Positions 25,144 to 34,100 of a stretch of 64,000 bases of DNA are shown one piece after another. The stretch's first letter is position 1. The number at the start of each line of letters is the position of its first letter. The stretch covers positions 1,178,001 to 1,242,000 of the forward strand of contig CAVYPC010000002.1 of the NCBI GenBank assembly GCA_963770315.1, given 5' to 3'. This stretch comes from VRUE01 sp963770315 (GTDB lineage: Bacteria; Actinomycetota; Thermoleophilia; Solirubrobacterales; 70-9). The notes under the pieces were generated by a model. It saw only the letters and a list, made by a program, of their open reading frames with translations, searched no databases and was not told the origin of the DNA. The translations under genes were made by a program, and so were the position numbers.

Positions 25144-25296
25144 TCAGCCCTCGGGGACGTTCCGGTTGGCCCAGTAGACGGCGACCCCGATCGTCGCGAC
25201 CGCCAGGCCGGCGCCGATGCGGATCTCGCGGCGGTAGCGACGGCGCAGGTAGGCGATCGCAAAGCGCAGGGCGGCCTTACCCACCTTGTCGTACAT
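25144..25296 (-). CDS. Small single-pass membrane protein coupled to argG
   Basis: 50 residues: a basic N-terminal half (RRRYRREIR) followed by one hydrophobic helix (AGLAVATIGVAVYWA). Its ATG shares one base with the argG stop (TGATG), which implies translational coupling. No known family recognised. It is short, but the coupled start, membrane-like composition and lack of any other gene in the gap support it. Confidence 0.55.
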   Translation of the reverse strand: MYDKVGKAALRFAIAYLRRRYRREIRIGAGLAVATIGVAVYWANRNVPEG

Positions 25297-26573
25297 CAGC
25301 TCTCCGCCCCCTCGTCGCGCTGCCTGATCCGGTGCGCCATCCGCGACTGCAGCGACCAGAGCTCGATGAAGCCCGGCGAGGCAGTCTGCGAGAAGAGACC
25401 GCCGGACTCGGCGAAGGAGGCCAGGTCGGCGTCGTAGACGGCGTTGGGCGAGGAGCGGGTGACGACTCGCACGCTCCCTTTGTACAGCTTCAGGCCTATC
25501 GTCCCGCTCACCTGAGCGTTGACTGCATCCATGTATGCGTCGAGATCGGTGCGCAGCGGCTCCCACCAGAGCCCGGCGTAGACCAGGTAGCCCCACTTCT
25601 GGTCGAGCCCTGGCTTGAACTGGTTCTGGTGGATCGTGCCGACCAGCTTCTCGAGCTCCTGGTGGGCCGGGAGAATGATCGCTGCCGCCGGCACCTCGTA
25701 GATGTCGCGCACCTTGAGGCCAACGATGCGATCCTCGATGTGGTCGACGATCCCGACCCCGTGGCGGCAACCGATCTCGGCAGCGGCTTCGATCAGCTCG
25801 ACGATGCCGAGGCGCTCGCCGTTGAGCCCAACCGGAACCCCCGCCTCGAACTCGACCGTCACCGTCTCCGCCTCCTCAGGCGCAAGCTCGGGCCGCGTGA
25901 CCAGCTGGAAGACGTCGTCCTCGGGAGCGTGACCCAGGTCCTCGATCCAGCGACCCTCCGAAGAGCGGCCCCAGAGGTTGTCGTCGATCGAGTAGGGCGC
26001 GACCTCCGTGCCCCCCTTGACCGGGATGCTGTGCTCGCGCGCGTAGGCGATCTCCTCCTCACGGCCCATCTGCCAGGAGCGCACCGGGGCGATCGTCTTC
26101 AGCTCCGGGGCAAGAGTGGCCACGGTCGCCTCGATCCGCACCTGGTCATTGCCCTTGCCGGTGCAGCCATGGGCGATCGTGTCGCAGCCGCTGCGCCGGG
26201 CGTACTCGACCGCCAGCTCGGCGATCAGCGGCCGCCCGAGTGCGGTGAAGAGCGGGTAGCCGCCGCCGTAGAGGGCGTTCGCCTTGATCGCCGGGACGAC
26301 GAAATCGCGGGCGAAACGCTCACGGGCATCGACGACGTGGCACTCCAGCGCGCCCAGCCGCTTTGCCTTGTCCTCGATCACCGCGTAGTCCTCGCCGGGC
26401 TGGCCGAGGTTGACCGTGAGGCAGACGACCTCCGCCCCGTAACGGTCCTGGATCCACTTCAGTATCACGCTGGTGTCGAGGCCGCCGGAGTAGAGCAGCA
26501 GCACCCGCCGTACCTCGGCGGGGTCGGCCTCATAGCCCGCGGTACGGACCTGCTCGGGGGCCGGATCGGCCAC
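25296..26573 (-). CDS. argG: Argininosuccinate synthase
   Basis: 425 residues with the PP-loop LLYSGGLDTSVILKW, CLTVNLGQ, AHGCTGKGNDQVR and the later CRHGVGIVDHIEDRIVG. It condenses citrulline and aspartate with ATP. The start is GTG with GAGG 6 nt upstream, and its N-terminal extension is slightly longer than typical. It is the last biosynthetic gene of the arginine cluster here; argF and argH are not in the window. Confidence 0.96.
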   Translation of the reverse strand: MADPAPEQVRTAGYEADPAEVRRVLLLYSGGLDTSVILKWIQDRYGAEVVCLTVNLGQPGEDYAVIEDKAKRLGALECHVVDARERFARDFVVPAIKANALYGGGYPLFTALGRPLIAELAVEYARRSGCDTIAHGCTGKGNDQVRIEATVATLAPELKTIAPVRSWQMGREEEIAYAREHSIPVKGGTEVAPYSIDDNLWGRSSEGRWIEDLGHAPEDDVFQLVTRPELAPEEAETVTVEFEAGVPVGLNGERLGIVELIEAAAEIGCRHGVGIVDHIEDRIVGLKVRDIYEVPAAAIILPAHQELEKLVGTIHQNQFKPGLDQKWGYLVYAGLWWEPLRTDLDAYMDAVNAQVSGTIGLKLYKGSVRVVTRSSPNAVYDADLASFAESGGLFSQTASPGFIELWSLQSRMAHRIRQRDEGAES

Positions 26574-26581
26574 TCAGGACC

Positions 26582-26923
26582 TCATTCGGCGGGAATCCCG
26601 CCGCTGCTGTTTTCTTCTTCGGTCGTCGTCGGCGGCGCGGTGGTGGGTTCAGTCGTCGTTTCAGTCGTCGGCGCCGTCGTCGTTTCGTCCGTGGTTTCCG
26701 CCGTGGTCGGGGCCGCGGTCGTTTCGGCCGTCGTCGAGAGGGTCGTTACCGCCGAGCTGCTCGTGCTGCTGCCGTTGCCGCTGTCGGAGGCGATCACGAC
26801 GATCGCCACGACCAGGCCGACGATGACCGCGATCAGGCCCGCGATGAGCAGGCGCATGTTGCCGTGAGGCCGCCCACCGGGGTGCTCCGGCTGCCCCATC
26901 GTCCGGGTCGGGTCGTCGTGCAT
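26582..26923 (-). CDS. Membrane-anchored Thr/Glu-rich extracytoplasmic protein
   Basis: 113 residues: a cytoplasmic head of about 22 residues, one transmembrane helix (LLIAGLIAVIVGLVVAIVVI), then a low-complexity tail of Thr, Glu, Ala and Pro with repeats of TTET/TTAP type. Such tails are often O-glycosylated in Actinobacteria, but nothing here proves that. It lies 8 nt upstream of argG and 10 nt downstream of the coiled-coil gene, within the arginine operon. Confidence 0.6.
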   Translation of the reverse strand: MHDDPTRTMGQPEHPGGRPHGNMRLLIAGLIAVIVGLVVAIVVIASDSGNGSSTSSSAVTTLSTTAETTAAPTTAETTDETTTAPTTETTTEPTTAPPTTTEEENSSGGIPAE

Positions 26924-26933
26924 GGCTCTATTC

Positions 26934-27428
26934 TCACTCCTCGGGTCCGAGAATCGCGTCGAGGATCTCGCTGGTGTCCTCGATATCGAAGCCGTTTCGC
27001 AACCGGGCCTCGATCTCCTTGCGACTGGAGCCCGAGATCGCCATCTGGGTGGCGAGCAGGCGCGCCCCGGCGGACCCCGAGCGGCGCGGAGCCCGCGGCG
27101 CGACGACGTCCTCCTCCTCTTCCTCCTCCCTCGCGGCCTCGACCGGCTCGACGGGCTTCAGATGGACGGCATGACTCTCGCCCGAGGTGGCCGGCTCCTC
27201 CGAGCCGGGCGGGTCGAGCTGGTCGGCGAGCTCGCGCAGGCGTTCGGCGACGATCCGGTCGGCGCGGCTGTGCGCCTCCTCGAGATACCGCTGCGCCTGC
27301 GCCTCGGCGTCGTCGATCACGCTCGAGGCGGCCCGCTCGGCGGCGTCGACGATCGTCGCCAGTCGCGAGGCCGCATCGGCAGCCGAAGAGGGTGGTCGCT
27401 GGGCCGGTGGGAGCTTCTCCGCGCTCAT
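26934..27428 (-). CDS. DivIVA-like coiled-coil protein in the arginine operon
   Basis: 164 residues. About residues 15-75 form an Ala/Glu/Arg-rich coiled coil, followed by an acidic linker with a run of Glu and a C-terminal segment RLLATQMAISGSSRKEIEARLRNGFDIED. That C-terminal segment is a conserved helix pair in actinobacterial DivIVA/Wag31-associated proteins. A structural role at membrane or pole is plausible. The ATG overlaps the argD stop (ATGA). It seems unrelated to arginine synthesis. Confidence 0.6.
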   Translation of the reverse strand: MSAEKLPPAQRPPSSAADAASRLATIVDAAERAASSVIDDAEAQAQRYLEEAHSRADRIVAERLRELADQLDPPGSEEPATSGESHAVHLKPVEPVEAAREEEEEEDVVAPRAPRRSGSAGARLLATQMAISGSSRKEIEARLRNGFDIEDTSEILDAILGPEE

Positions 27429-28615
27429 CTCTGCGAATACCTTAGGAGCGAATCGGCGATCAGCGCAACGGCCCGCTGGATCTGGGCCGAATCGACCGTG
27501 AGCGGGGGCAGCAGGCGGAGCGTGCCGGGCTCGGGGACGTTGACGATCAAACCGTTGCGCAGGAGCTCGGCGCCCACCTCCGCGGCATCGATCCCCTCTT
27601 CCAGGCCGACCCCCAGCATCAGGCCGCGGCCGCGCACCTCGGAGACCCCGTCTATCGCCAGCAGTCCCTGCCGCAACTCGGCGCCCAGCTCGCGCACCCT
27701 CCGCAGCAGGGCCGGGTCGTCGACCAGCTCGAGCACGGCCAGGGCCGCCGCCGAGACGACCGCGCCGCCGGCGAAGGTGGAGCCGTGATCGCCGGCCTCG
27801 AGCGCCTCGCCGAGATCCTCGCTGGCGACGCATGCGCCGACCGGCAGCCCCCCGCCGAGCGCCTTGGCGCTGGTCAGCAGGTCGGGCCGCACGGGGGTCT
27901 GCTGGTAGGCCCAGAGAGAGCCCGTGCGCCCCATCCCGGTCTGGATCTCGTCCAGGATCAGCAGCGCCCCGGTTTCGTCGCAGGCCTGCCTCGCCACCAG
28001 CAGCGTTTCCTCGCTCAGCGGGTAGACACCCGCCTCGCCCTGAATCGGCTCGATCATCACCGCCGCGGTGCTCTCGCAAACGGCGTCGCGCAACGCCCCG
28101 GCATCATCGAAAGGCACCGAGCGGAACCCGGGCAGCATCGGGCCCAGCGCCCGGTTCTCCGCCATTTTCGGCGTCGCCGCAAGGGCCCCGTAGGTACGGC
28201 CGTGGAAGTCGCGCTCGAAGCTAATGATCTCAGGGCTTTCAACGCCGCGAATATGAGCTTTCTTGCGAGCCACCTTGATCGCGCACTCGTTGGCCTCGGT
28301 CCCCGAGTTGGAGAGGAAGACCTTCCCCCCCAGGCTCGACGCCGAGAGACGCTCGGCCAACCGCACCATCGGCTCGGTGTAGAAGAGGTTGGAGACGTGC
28401 ATCAGCTCTCCGGCCTGCTCGCGCACGGCCTCGACCACCGCCGGGTGGCAATGCCCGACCGAGCAGACCGAGATCCCGGCCAGGAAGTCGAGGTACTCCC
28501 TGCCCTCGGAGTCCCAGAGCAGCGTCCCCTCGCCGCGCACGAACTCGACCGGCGCCCGCCGGTAGGTCTGCATCAGGTAGCGCCGCTCCAGCTCCTGCAG
28601 CTCGGCGAGCTTCAT
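27425..28615 (-). CDS. argD: Acetylornithine aminotransferase
   Basis: A 396-residue class III aminotransferase. The PLP Lys lies in LLTSAKALGGGLP, with ILDEIQTGMGRTG before it and FLSNSGTEANECAIK at the cofactor phosphate site. It converts N-acetylglutamate semialdehyde to N-acetylornithine. It overlaps argB by 4 nt (ATGA). A dual DapC/ArgD role is possible but not needed if the dapL-like gene is functional. Confidence 0.94.
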   Translation of the reverse strand: MKLAELQELERRYLMQTYRRAPVEFVRGEGTLLWDSEGREYLDFLAGISVCSVGHCHPAVVEAVREQAGELMHVSNLFYTEPMVRLAERLSASSLGGKVFLSNSGTEANECAIKVARKKAHIRGVESPEIISFERDFHGRTYGALAATPKMAENRALGPMLPGFRSVPFDDAGALRDAVCESTAAVMIEPIQGEAGVYPLSEETLLVARQACDETGALLILDEIQTGMGRTGSLWAYQQTPVRPDLLTSAKALGGGLPVGACVASEDLGEALEAGDHGSTFAGGAVVSAAALAVLELVDDPALLRRVRELGAELRQGLLAIDGVSEVRGRGLMLGVGLEEGIDAAEVGAELLRNGLIVNVPEPGTLRLLPPLTVDSAQIQRAVALIADSLLRYSQR

Positions 28616-29451
28616 GAGGTCACCATCGTGCCGATGCCGGCGTCGGTGAAGAGCTCCAGCAGCAGGCTGTGCGGCTTGCGCCCGTCGATGATGTGAGCCG
28701 ACTGGGCACCCCCCTGGATCGCGTCGACGCAGGCGGTCAGCTTCGGCCGCATGCCGCCACCTATTCCCTTCAGCTGGGCCTCGACCTCGCCGACCGTGGC
28801 GCGCGAGATCAGCGAGGCCTCGTCGCCGGGGTCGGCGAGCCAGCCGTCGACGTCGGTGAGGAAGATCGCCTTGTAGGCGCCCAGGGCCGCGGCGACCTTG
28901 CCCGCGGCCTCGTCGGCATTGACGTTGTAGGCGTGGCCCTCGCGGTCCGAGGCGGAGGAGGCGACCACCGGGATGTAGTCCTCGGCGATGTGGTTGAGCA
29001 CATCGACGTCCACCCGCTCGATCGAGCCGACGAAGCCGACCTGCTCGGCGTTGGGGACGGGCGCCACCTCGAACAGGGTCCCGTCCTGACCAGAGAGGCC
29101 GACCGCCGGCTGGCCGTGCCGGTTGAGCCGTTGCACGATGTCGGAGTTGAGCTTGCCGATCAGGACCATGCGGGCGACCTCGACCGTCTCCGCATCGGAC
29201 ACGCGCAGCCCCTCGTGGAAGCGAACCTCGAGCCCCAGCCGCTCCATGTACTGAGTTATCTCGGGTCCGCCGCCGTGGACGATGACCGGGTTGAGGCCGA
29301 CGTACTTGAGCAGGACGACGTCGGTCGCAAAGGCCTCGCGCAGACCCTCCTCGCGCATCGCCGAGCCGCCGTACTTGATCACGACCGTGCGGCCGTGGAA
29401 CTCCTTGATGTAGGGGAGCGCCTCCAGCAGGGTGTCGACGTTGGTGCTCAT
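28612..29451 (-). CDS. argB: Acetylglutamate kinase
   Basis: A 279-residue amino-acid kinase with VVIKYGGSAM, PVIVHGGGPEI, the regulatory-type N-terminal helix TLLEALPYIKEFHG (found in arginine-inhibited hexameric enzymes) and NVNADEAAGKVA. It phosphorylates N-acetylglutamate. It sits 8 nt downstream of argJ. Confidence 0.95.
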   Translation of the reverse strand: MSTNVDTLLEALPYIKEFHGRTVVIKYGGSAMREEGLREAFATDVVLLKYVGLNPVIVHGGGPEITQYMERLGLEVRFHEGLRVSDAETVEVARMVLIGKLNSDIVQRLNRHGQPAVGLSGQDGTLFEVAPVPNAEQVGFVGSIERVDVDVLNHIAEDYIPVVASSASDREGHAYNVNADEAAGKVAAALGAYKAIFLTDVDGWLADPGDEASLISRATVGEVEAQLKGIGGGMRPKLTACVDAIQGGAQSAHIIDGRKPHSLLLELFTDAGIGTMVTS

Positions 29452-29459
29452 CCGTCTCC

Positions 29460-30665
29460 TCAGGTCGTGTACTCGGCGTTTATCCGCACGTACTCGTAGC
29501 CCAGGTCCGAGAACCAGACGTGGGCGCTGTGCCCGCCGCGATCGAGCCGCAGCCCGATCTCGGCCTCGGCGATGTCCTCGCCCAGCTCGGCGGCGTCGAT
29601 CGAGCCGGCGCCGATCTCCTCCAGATCCTCGCCCGCCAGCGCCATCCCAGCCGCCTGCGCGATCCGGCCCCAGTTGGGGTCGCGGCCAAAGAGGGCCGTC
29701 TTGACCAGCGGCGAGTTGGCGATCGCGCGCGCCACCCGCTCGGCCTCGACCGCGGAGGCGGCGCCGTCGACCTGGACCCGCCCAACCCGGACGGAGCCCT
29801 CGCCGTCGGCGACGATCTCGATCGCCAGCTGCAGCAGGACCGCCTCAAGCAGCCCCTCGGGCAAGGGCGCGCCGGCCTCGCCCGTCGCCTGGAGGAGGAC
29901 GGTGTCGTTGGTGCTCATCTGGCCGTCGACGCTGATCCGCTCGAAGGATGCGGCGACGGCGTCGCGCAGCATCTCGTCGGCGTCCTCGACCAGAGCGTCG
30001 GTCTGCACAAAGCAGAGCATCGTCGCGAAGTCCGGCTGCATCATCCCGGCGCCCTTCGCCTGGGCGGAGATCGTCACCCCGCCGGCCCGCAGGGTGCAGC
30101 TCTTCGGCCAGCGATCGGTGGTGAGGATCGCCTCGGAGAAGCTCTCTCCGCCTTCGACGGAGAGAGAGCCCGCGGCCTCGCCGATCCCGGCCAGCACCGC
30201 GTCGATCGGCAACGGCACCCCGATCACGCCGGTCTCGGCGACCGCGACCGCACTGGGCTCCAAGCCAAGCTTCGCGCCGGCCTCCTCGCACATCGCCCAG
30301 GCATCGGCGAAGCCCTTCTCGCCCGTCTCGGCATTGGCGTTGCCGGCGTTGACGACCGCGGCGCGGACCGCGGCGCGGTCGACCCGCTGACGACAGACCC
30401 TGACCGGCGCCGCGGCGGAGGCGTTGCGCGTCAACAGCACCGAAGAGGACACCCGCGGGGCATCGCAGACGAGCAGGCCGACGTCGGTCTTGCCGCCGCC
30501 CTTGAGGCCGCAGTGAGCAGCGCCGGCGCGAAAACCGGGTGCGAGCTGGGCGGGATCGAGCTCCTCGACTCCGGCCGGCGGGCTGACCCAGCGGGACTTG
30601 AAGAACGACGTATTCCCCCGCCTGCTCCGCTCCGCGTCCGCGGGCGGGGGGCCTGGGACCGTCAT
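29460..30665 (-). CDS. argJ: Bifunctional ornithine acetyltransferase / N-acetylglutamate synthase
   Basis: 401 residues from the ATG that overlaps the argC stop. The self-cleavage and nucleophile motif is PDFATMLCF (Thr nucleophile), preceded by KGAGMMQ and followed by STNDTVLLQATG. A recycling ArgJ explains why no separate argA/argE is seen. Longer in-frame upstream sequence lies inside argC and is rejected. Confidence 0.95.
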   Translation of the reverse strand: MTVPGPPPADAERSRRGNTSFFKSRWVSPPAGVEELDPAQLAPGFRAGAAHCGLKGGGKTDVGLLVCDAPRVSSSVLLTRNASAAAPVRVCRQRVDRAAVRAAVVNAGNANAETGEKGFADAWAMCEEAGAKLGLEPSAVAVAETGVIGVPLPIDAVLAGIGEAAGSLSVEGGESFSEAILTTDRWPKSCTLRAGGVTISAQAKGAGMMQPDFATMLCFVQTDALVEDADEMLRDAVAASFERISVDGQMSTNDTVLLQATGEAGAPLPEGLLEAVLLQLAIEIVADGEGSVRVGRVQVDGAASAVEAERVARAIANSPLVKTALFGRDPNWGRIAQAAGMALAGEDLEEIGAGSIDAAELGEDIAEAEIGLRLDRGGHSAHVWFSDLGYEYVRINAEYTT

Positions 30666-31663
30666 CTCAGGCCCTCGGTCTCGTCGAAGCCCAGCATCAG
30701 GTTGAGGTTCTGCACCGCCTGGCCCGAGGCGCCCTTCCAGAGGTTGTCGATCGCCGAGAAGGCGAGAACCCGGCCGCGCTCCTCGACCGTGACGTAGACA
30801 TGGCACTCGTTCGTGTCGCGCACGTCGCGCAAGCCGGGCGGCCGCTCGACCGCGTGGACGAAGGGCTCCTCGGCGTAGCGCTCGGCGTAGAGCGCCTGCA
30901 CCTCCCGCTTGGAGATCGGCTCCTTCAGCTGCGCGTAGCAGCTGGTCAGCTCGCCCTGGTCGAGCGGCAGCAGGTGCGGGACGAAGGTGACCGGCGTCTC
31001 GCTGCCGAGCGCCGCCAGCTCCTGCTCGATCTCGGGCCGGTGGCGGTGGCCCTCGGTCTTGTAGGCGAAAGCGTTCTCGTCCATCGATGCGTAGTGCATC
31101 GCATCGCCGCCGCCGCGCCCGGCGCCAGAGACGCCCTGCTTGGCGTCGATCACGACATCGGCCAGCAGGCCGCGCTCGGCCAGCGGCGCCAGCGCCAGCA
31201 CGCTCGCCGTCGGATAGCAGCCCGGCGTCGCCACCAGCTCGGCCTCGCGCAACTGCTCCCGGTAGAGCTCGGTGAGCCCGTAGACAGCCCCCTCGAGCAG
31301 CTCGGGTGCACCGTGCTCGCCGTACCAGCGCTCATACGTCGGCAGGTCGCGCAGCCTGAAGTCGGCGGAGAGGTCGACGACCAGCGCGCCGAGGCCCCTG
31401 AGGGCGGCGACAGTCGGCGCCGAGGCGCCGTGCGGATAGGCGACGATCGCCGCGTCGACGTCCTCCAGCGTGTCGAGATCGAGCTCGGTCAGCTCCAACG
31501 GCACCCGGTAGCGCGGGTAGAGCCGATCGAGCCTCGTGCCGGCATCGCTGCGCGAAGTGACGCCGACCAGCTCCAGGCGCGGATGGCGCCAGACGATCTG
31601 CGCCGCGAGGGCGCCGGTGAAGCCCGAGGCTCCGGCCACGAGGACTCTCGCCTTCTCAGCCAC
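30662..31663 (-). CDS. argC: N-acetyl-gamma-glutamyl-phosphate reductase
   Basis: 333 residues: NADP-binding VLVAGASGFTGALAA at the N-terminus, catalytic Cys in ATPGCYPTA, and the HHxHRPEI-like GHRHRPEIEQEL. The GTG at 31661-31663 overlaps the pheT stop by 8 nt and has GGAGG 8 nt upstream. It is the first arginine gene; it appears to be co-transcribed with pheS-pheT. Confidence 0.95.
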   Translation of the reverse strand: MAEKARVLVAGASGFTGALAAQIVWRHPRLELVGVTSRSDAGTRLDRLYPRYRVPLELTELDLDTLEDVDAAIVAYPHGASAPTVAALRGLGALVVDLSADFRLRDLPTYERWYGEHGAPELLEGAVYGLTELYREQLREAELVATPGCYPTASVLALAPLAERGLLADVVIDAKQGVSGAGRGGGDAMHYASMDENAFAYKTEGHRHRPEIEQELAALGSETPVTFVPHLLPLDQGELTSCYAQLKEPISKREVQALYAERYAEEPFVHAVERPPGLRDVRDTNECHVYVTVEERGRVLAFSAIDNLWKGASGQAVQNLNLMLGFDETEGLR

Positions 31664-34100
31664 GGAGCGATCCTCCGATCTCGCCCAGCTCGGCCTCGAT
31701 CGCCTCGCGCCTCGCGCCGACTTCCTCATCTGTGAGGGTGCGGTCCGCGGCCCGGAACTCGAGCCGCAGAGCGAGGCTCTTGCGCCCCTCTCCCAGCTGC
31801 TCGCCTTCGTAGAGGTCGAAGACCTCGGCGGCATGCAGCAGCTCGCCGCCCCCGGCCAGAACCGCATCCCGCACCCGCGCCGCCGACACGTCGGCGGGCA
31901 CAACCACGGCGAGATCCTGGCGCACGGCCGGGAAGGTGGTCACGTCCTCGAAGGTCTCCTCGCCGGCGGAAGACCCGTTGACGAGCGGCGCCAGATCGAC
32001 TTCGAAGCCCACGGCTCCCTCCAGGTCCCAAGCGCGGCAGACCAACGGGTGCAGCTCGCCGAGCCAGCCCACGTCGACGTCTCCGGCGAGGACCCTTGCG
32101 CCGCGACCGGCATGGAGGAAGGGCTCAGACGTCGGTTCGAACGCCAGCACCACGCCGAGCTGGGCCGCAAAGCCCTCCAGCACACCCTTGAGCGCAAAGA
32201 AGTCGCCGGACACCCCCCCGCCCCGCCATGACGCCGGCGCCAGCGGCCCCACCGCGAGCGCGCCAAGCCGATGCGGCTCGGCGAACGGCGCCGCTCGCTC
32301 GCCCACGAAGCCCCCGCCCGTCGGCGGGGTTTTTAGGTATATGCGGCCGGACTCGAAGAGGGCTACTCGCTCGGCGTCGCGCGCCAGGTTGCTCTGAGCC
32401 GCGCCGAGCAGCGAGCCGAGCAGCGTCGTCCGCATCGTCGATTGATCCTCGGAGAGCGGGTTGGAGATCGTCACACCCTTGGCTCGCGGGTCGTCCTCGG
32501 GGATCCGCAGCCGCTCGGCCTCGCCGGGGTCGGTGAAGCTCCAGCCGACGATCTCGTCGAAGCCGAGATCGCGCAGCGTGTCCTCGGCCCGACGGCGCAG
32601 CCGTTGGTCGCGCCGCAACCCGCCAGCCTGTCCCGCCACACTTGGCAGGGTCGATGGCAGATGCTCGTCGAGACCGTGCACGCGGGCGACCTCCTCGATC
32701 AGATCGACCTCGCGGGTGACGTCGCAGTGGCGGTCGGGCGGCACCTCGACCATCAGATCGTCGCCCTCGGCATCGACCCCGAAGCCGAGGCGCTCGAGAT
32801 ACGCAACTTGGTCGACCTGCTCGATCTTCATCCCGAGCAGGCCCTCGACCCGCTCGCCGCGCAGCCGGATCCGCACCGGCGCCGGCATCTCAGCGGCGAC
32901 GTCGATCGTGCCGGGAACCAGCTTCGCCCCGCACAGCTCGACCATCAGTCGCGAAGCGATCCGCTGTGCCCGCATGCATAGCTCCGGGTGGAGCTGTTTC
33001 TCGAAGCGCGAAGAGGCCTCAGAGCGCAGCCCGAGCAGGCGCGAGGTGCGCAGGATGTTGGTGCCGTTCCAGTTGGCGACCTCGAGCAGGACACGCCTCG
33101 TCTCGGCCGAAACCTCGGAGGCCTGGCCACCCATGATCCCGGCGATCCCGGAGGGGCCGTTGCGGTCGCAGACCACCACCGTCTCGGCGTCGAAGCTGCG
33201 CTCGACGCCGTCGAGCGTCGTCATCTTCTCCCCCTCGACGGCCGCCCGCACGGTCAGTGCCCCACCGGGGACCTCGTCGAGGTCGAAGGCGTGCAGCGGC
33301 TGCGCCGTAAGCAGCATCACGTAGTTGGTGATGTCGACGACGTTGTTGATCGGGCGCTGCCCGGCGGCGCTCAGTCGCGCCTGCAGCCAGGCCGGCGAGG
33401 GGCCGATCGTCACGTCGGTGAAGACGCGCGCGGTGAAGCGTGGGCAGAGGTCGGGGGCATCGACGGCAACCGAGGCGAAGTCGCCGGCCTCGCCCTCCCC
33501 TTCGGCCGGGGCGTCCTCCGCCCAGGGCTCGGCGGCCAGCGGGGCGCCGCTGATCGCGTGCACCTCGCGGGCAACGCCGTAGACGCCGAAGCAGTCGGCC
33601 CGGTTCGGCGTCACCTCGAGCTCCAGCACCGGCTCGGCGACCATGAGCACCTCGCCCAGCGGCGCGCCCGGCGCAGGGCCGTCGTCTAGCACCAGGATCC
33701 CCGCCGACTCCTCGGCGATCTCCAGCTCGGCGGCGGAGAGGATCATCCCGTGCGACTCGACGCCGCGCAGCTTCGCCTTGCCGAGCTTCGCCCCGCCCGG
33801 CATCGTCGCCCCCGGCAGCGCCACCGGCACGGTTTGCCCCGCCGCGACGTTGGGGGCGCCGCAGACGATCGTGCGCGGCTCGCCGTCGCCGGTGTCCACG
33901 GTGCAGACGCTGAGCCGGTCGGCATCGGGGTGCGCCTCGCGCTCGATCACCCGGCCGACCACGAAGCCGTCCTCCACCGGAGGGCCGACGACGCCGACCC
34001 GCTCGACCTCGGTGCCGGTCATCGCCAGCCGCTCGGCCAGCTCGCGGGCGTCGATCCCCGGGTCGCAGTATTCGCGCAGCCATGTGTACGGGACCCTCAT
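31656..34100 (-). CDS. pheT: Phenylalanyl-tRNA synthetase, beta subunit
   Basis: 814 residues in the expected domain order: an EMAP/OB tRNA-binding domain (GVESHGMILSAAEL), the B3/B4 editing domain, B5, the class II-like core and a C-terminal FDX-ACB anticodon-binding domain (FPAVRQDLAVVVP). With PheS it forms the heterotetramer charging tRNA-Phe. The start overlaps pheS (ATGA). Confidence 0.96.
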   Translation of the reverse strand: MRVPYTWLREYCDPGIDARELAERLAMTGTEVERVGVVGPPVEDGFVVGRVIEREAHPDADRLSVCTVDTGDGEPRTIVCGAPNVAAGQTVPVALPGATMPGGAKLGKAKLRGVESHGMILSAAELEIAEESAGILVLDDGPAPGAPLGEVLMVAEPVLELEVTPNRADCFGVYGVAREVHAISGAPLAAEPWAEDAPAEGEGEAGDFASVAVDAPDLCPRFTARVFTDVTIGPSPAWLQARLSAAGQRPINNVVDITNYVMLLTAQPLHAFDLDEVPGGALTVRAAVEGEKMTTLDGVERSFDAETVVVCDRNGPSGIAGIMGGQASEVSAETRRVLLEVANWNGTNILRTSRLLGLRSEASSRFEKQLHPELCMRAQRIASRLMVELCGAKLVPGTIDVAAEMPAPVRIRLRGERVEGLLGMKIEQVDQVAYLERLGFGVDAEGDDLMVEVPPDRHCDVTREVDLIEEVARVHGLDEHLPSTLPSVAGQAGGLRRDQRLRRRAEDTLRDLGFDEIVGWSFTDPGEAERLRIPEDDPRAKGVTISNPLSEDQSTMRTTLLGSLLGAAQSNLARDAERVALFESGRIYLKTPPTGGGFVGERAAPFAEPHRLGALAVGPLAPASWRGGGVSGDFFALKGVLEGFAAQLGVVLAFEPTSEPFLHAGRGARVLAGDVDVGWLGELHPLVCRAWDLEGAVGFEVDLAPLVNGSSAGEETFEDVTTFPAVRQDLAVVVPADVSAARVRDAVLAGGGELLHAAEVFDLYEGEQLGEGRKSLALRLEFRAADRTLTDEEVGARREAIEAELGEIGGSLRG

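Noticed and set aside
32312..32337. Terminator-like GC stem with T-run
   Set aside because: It lies inside pheT on the non-coding strand with no upstream plus-strand gene, so it is probably chance.
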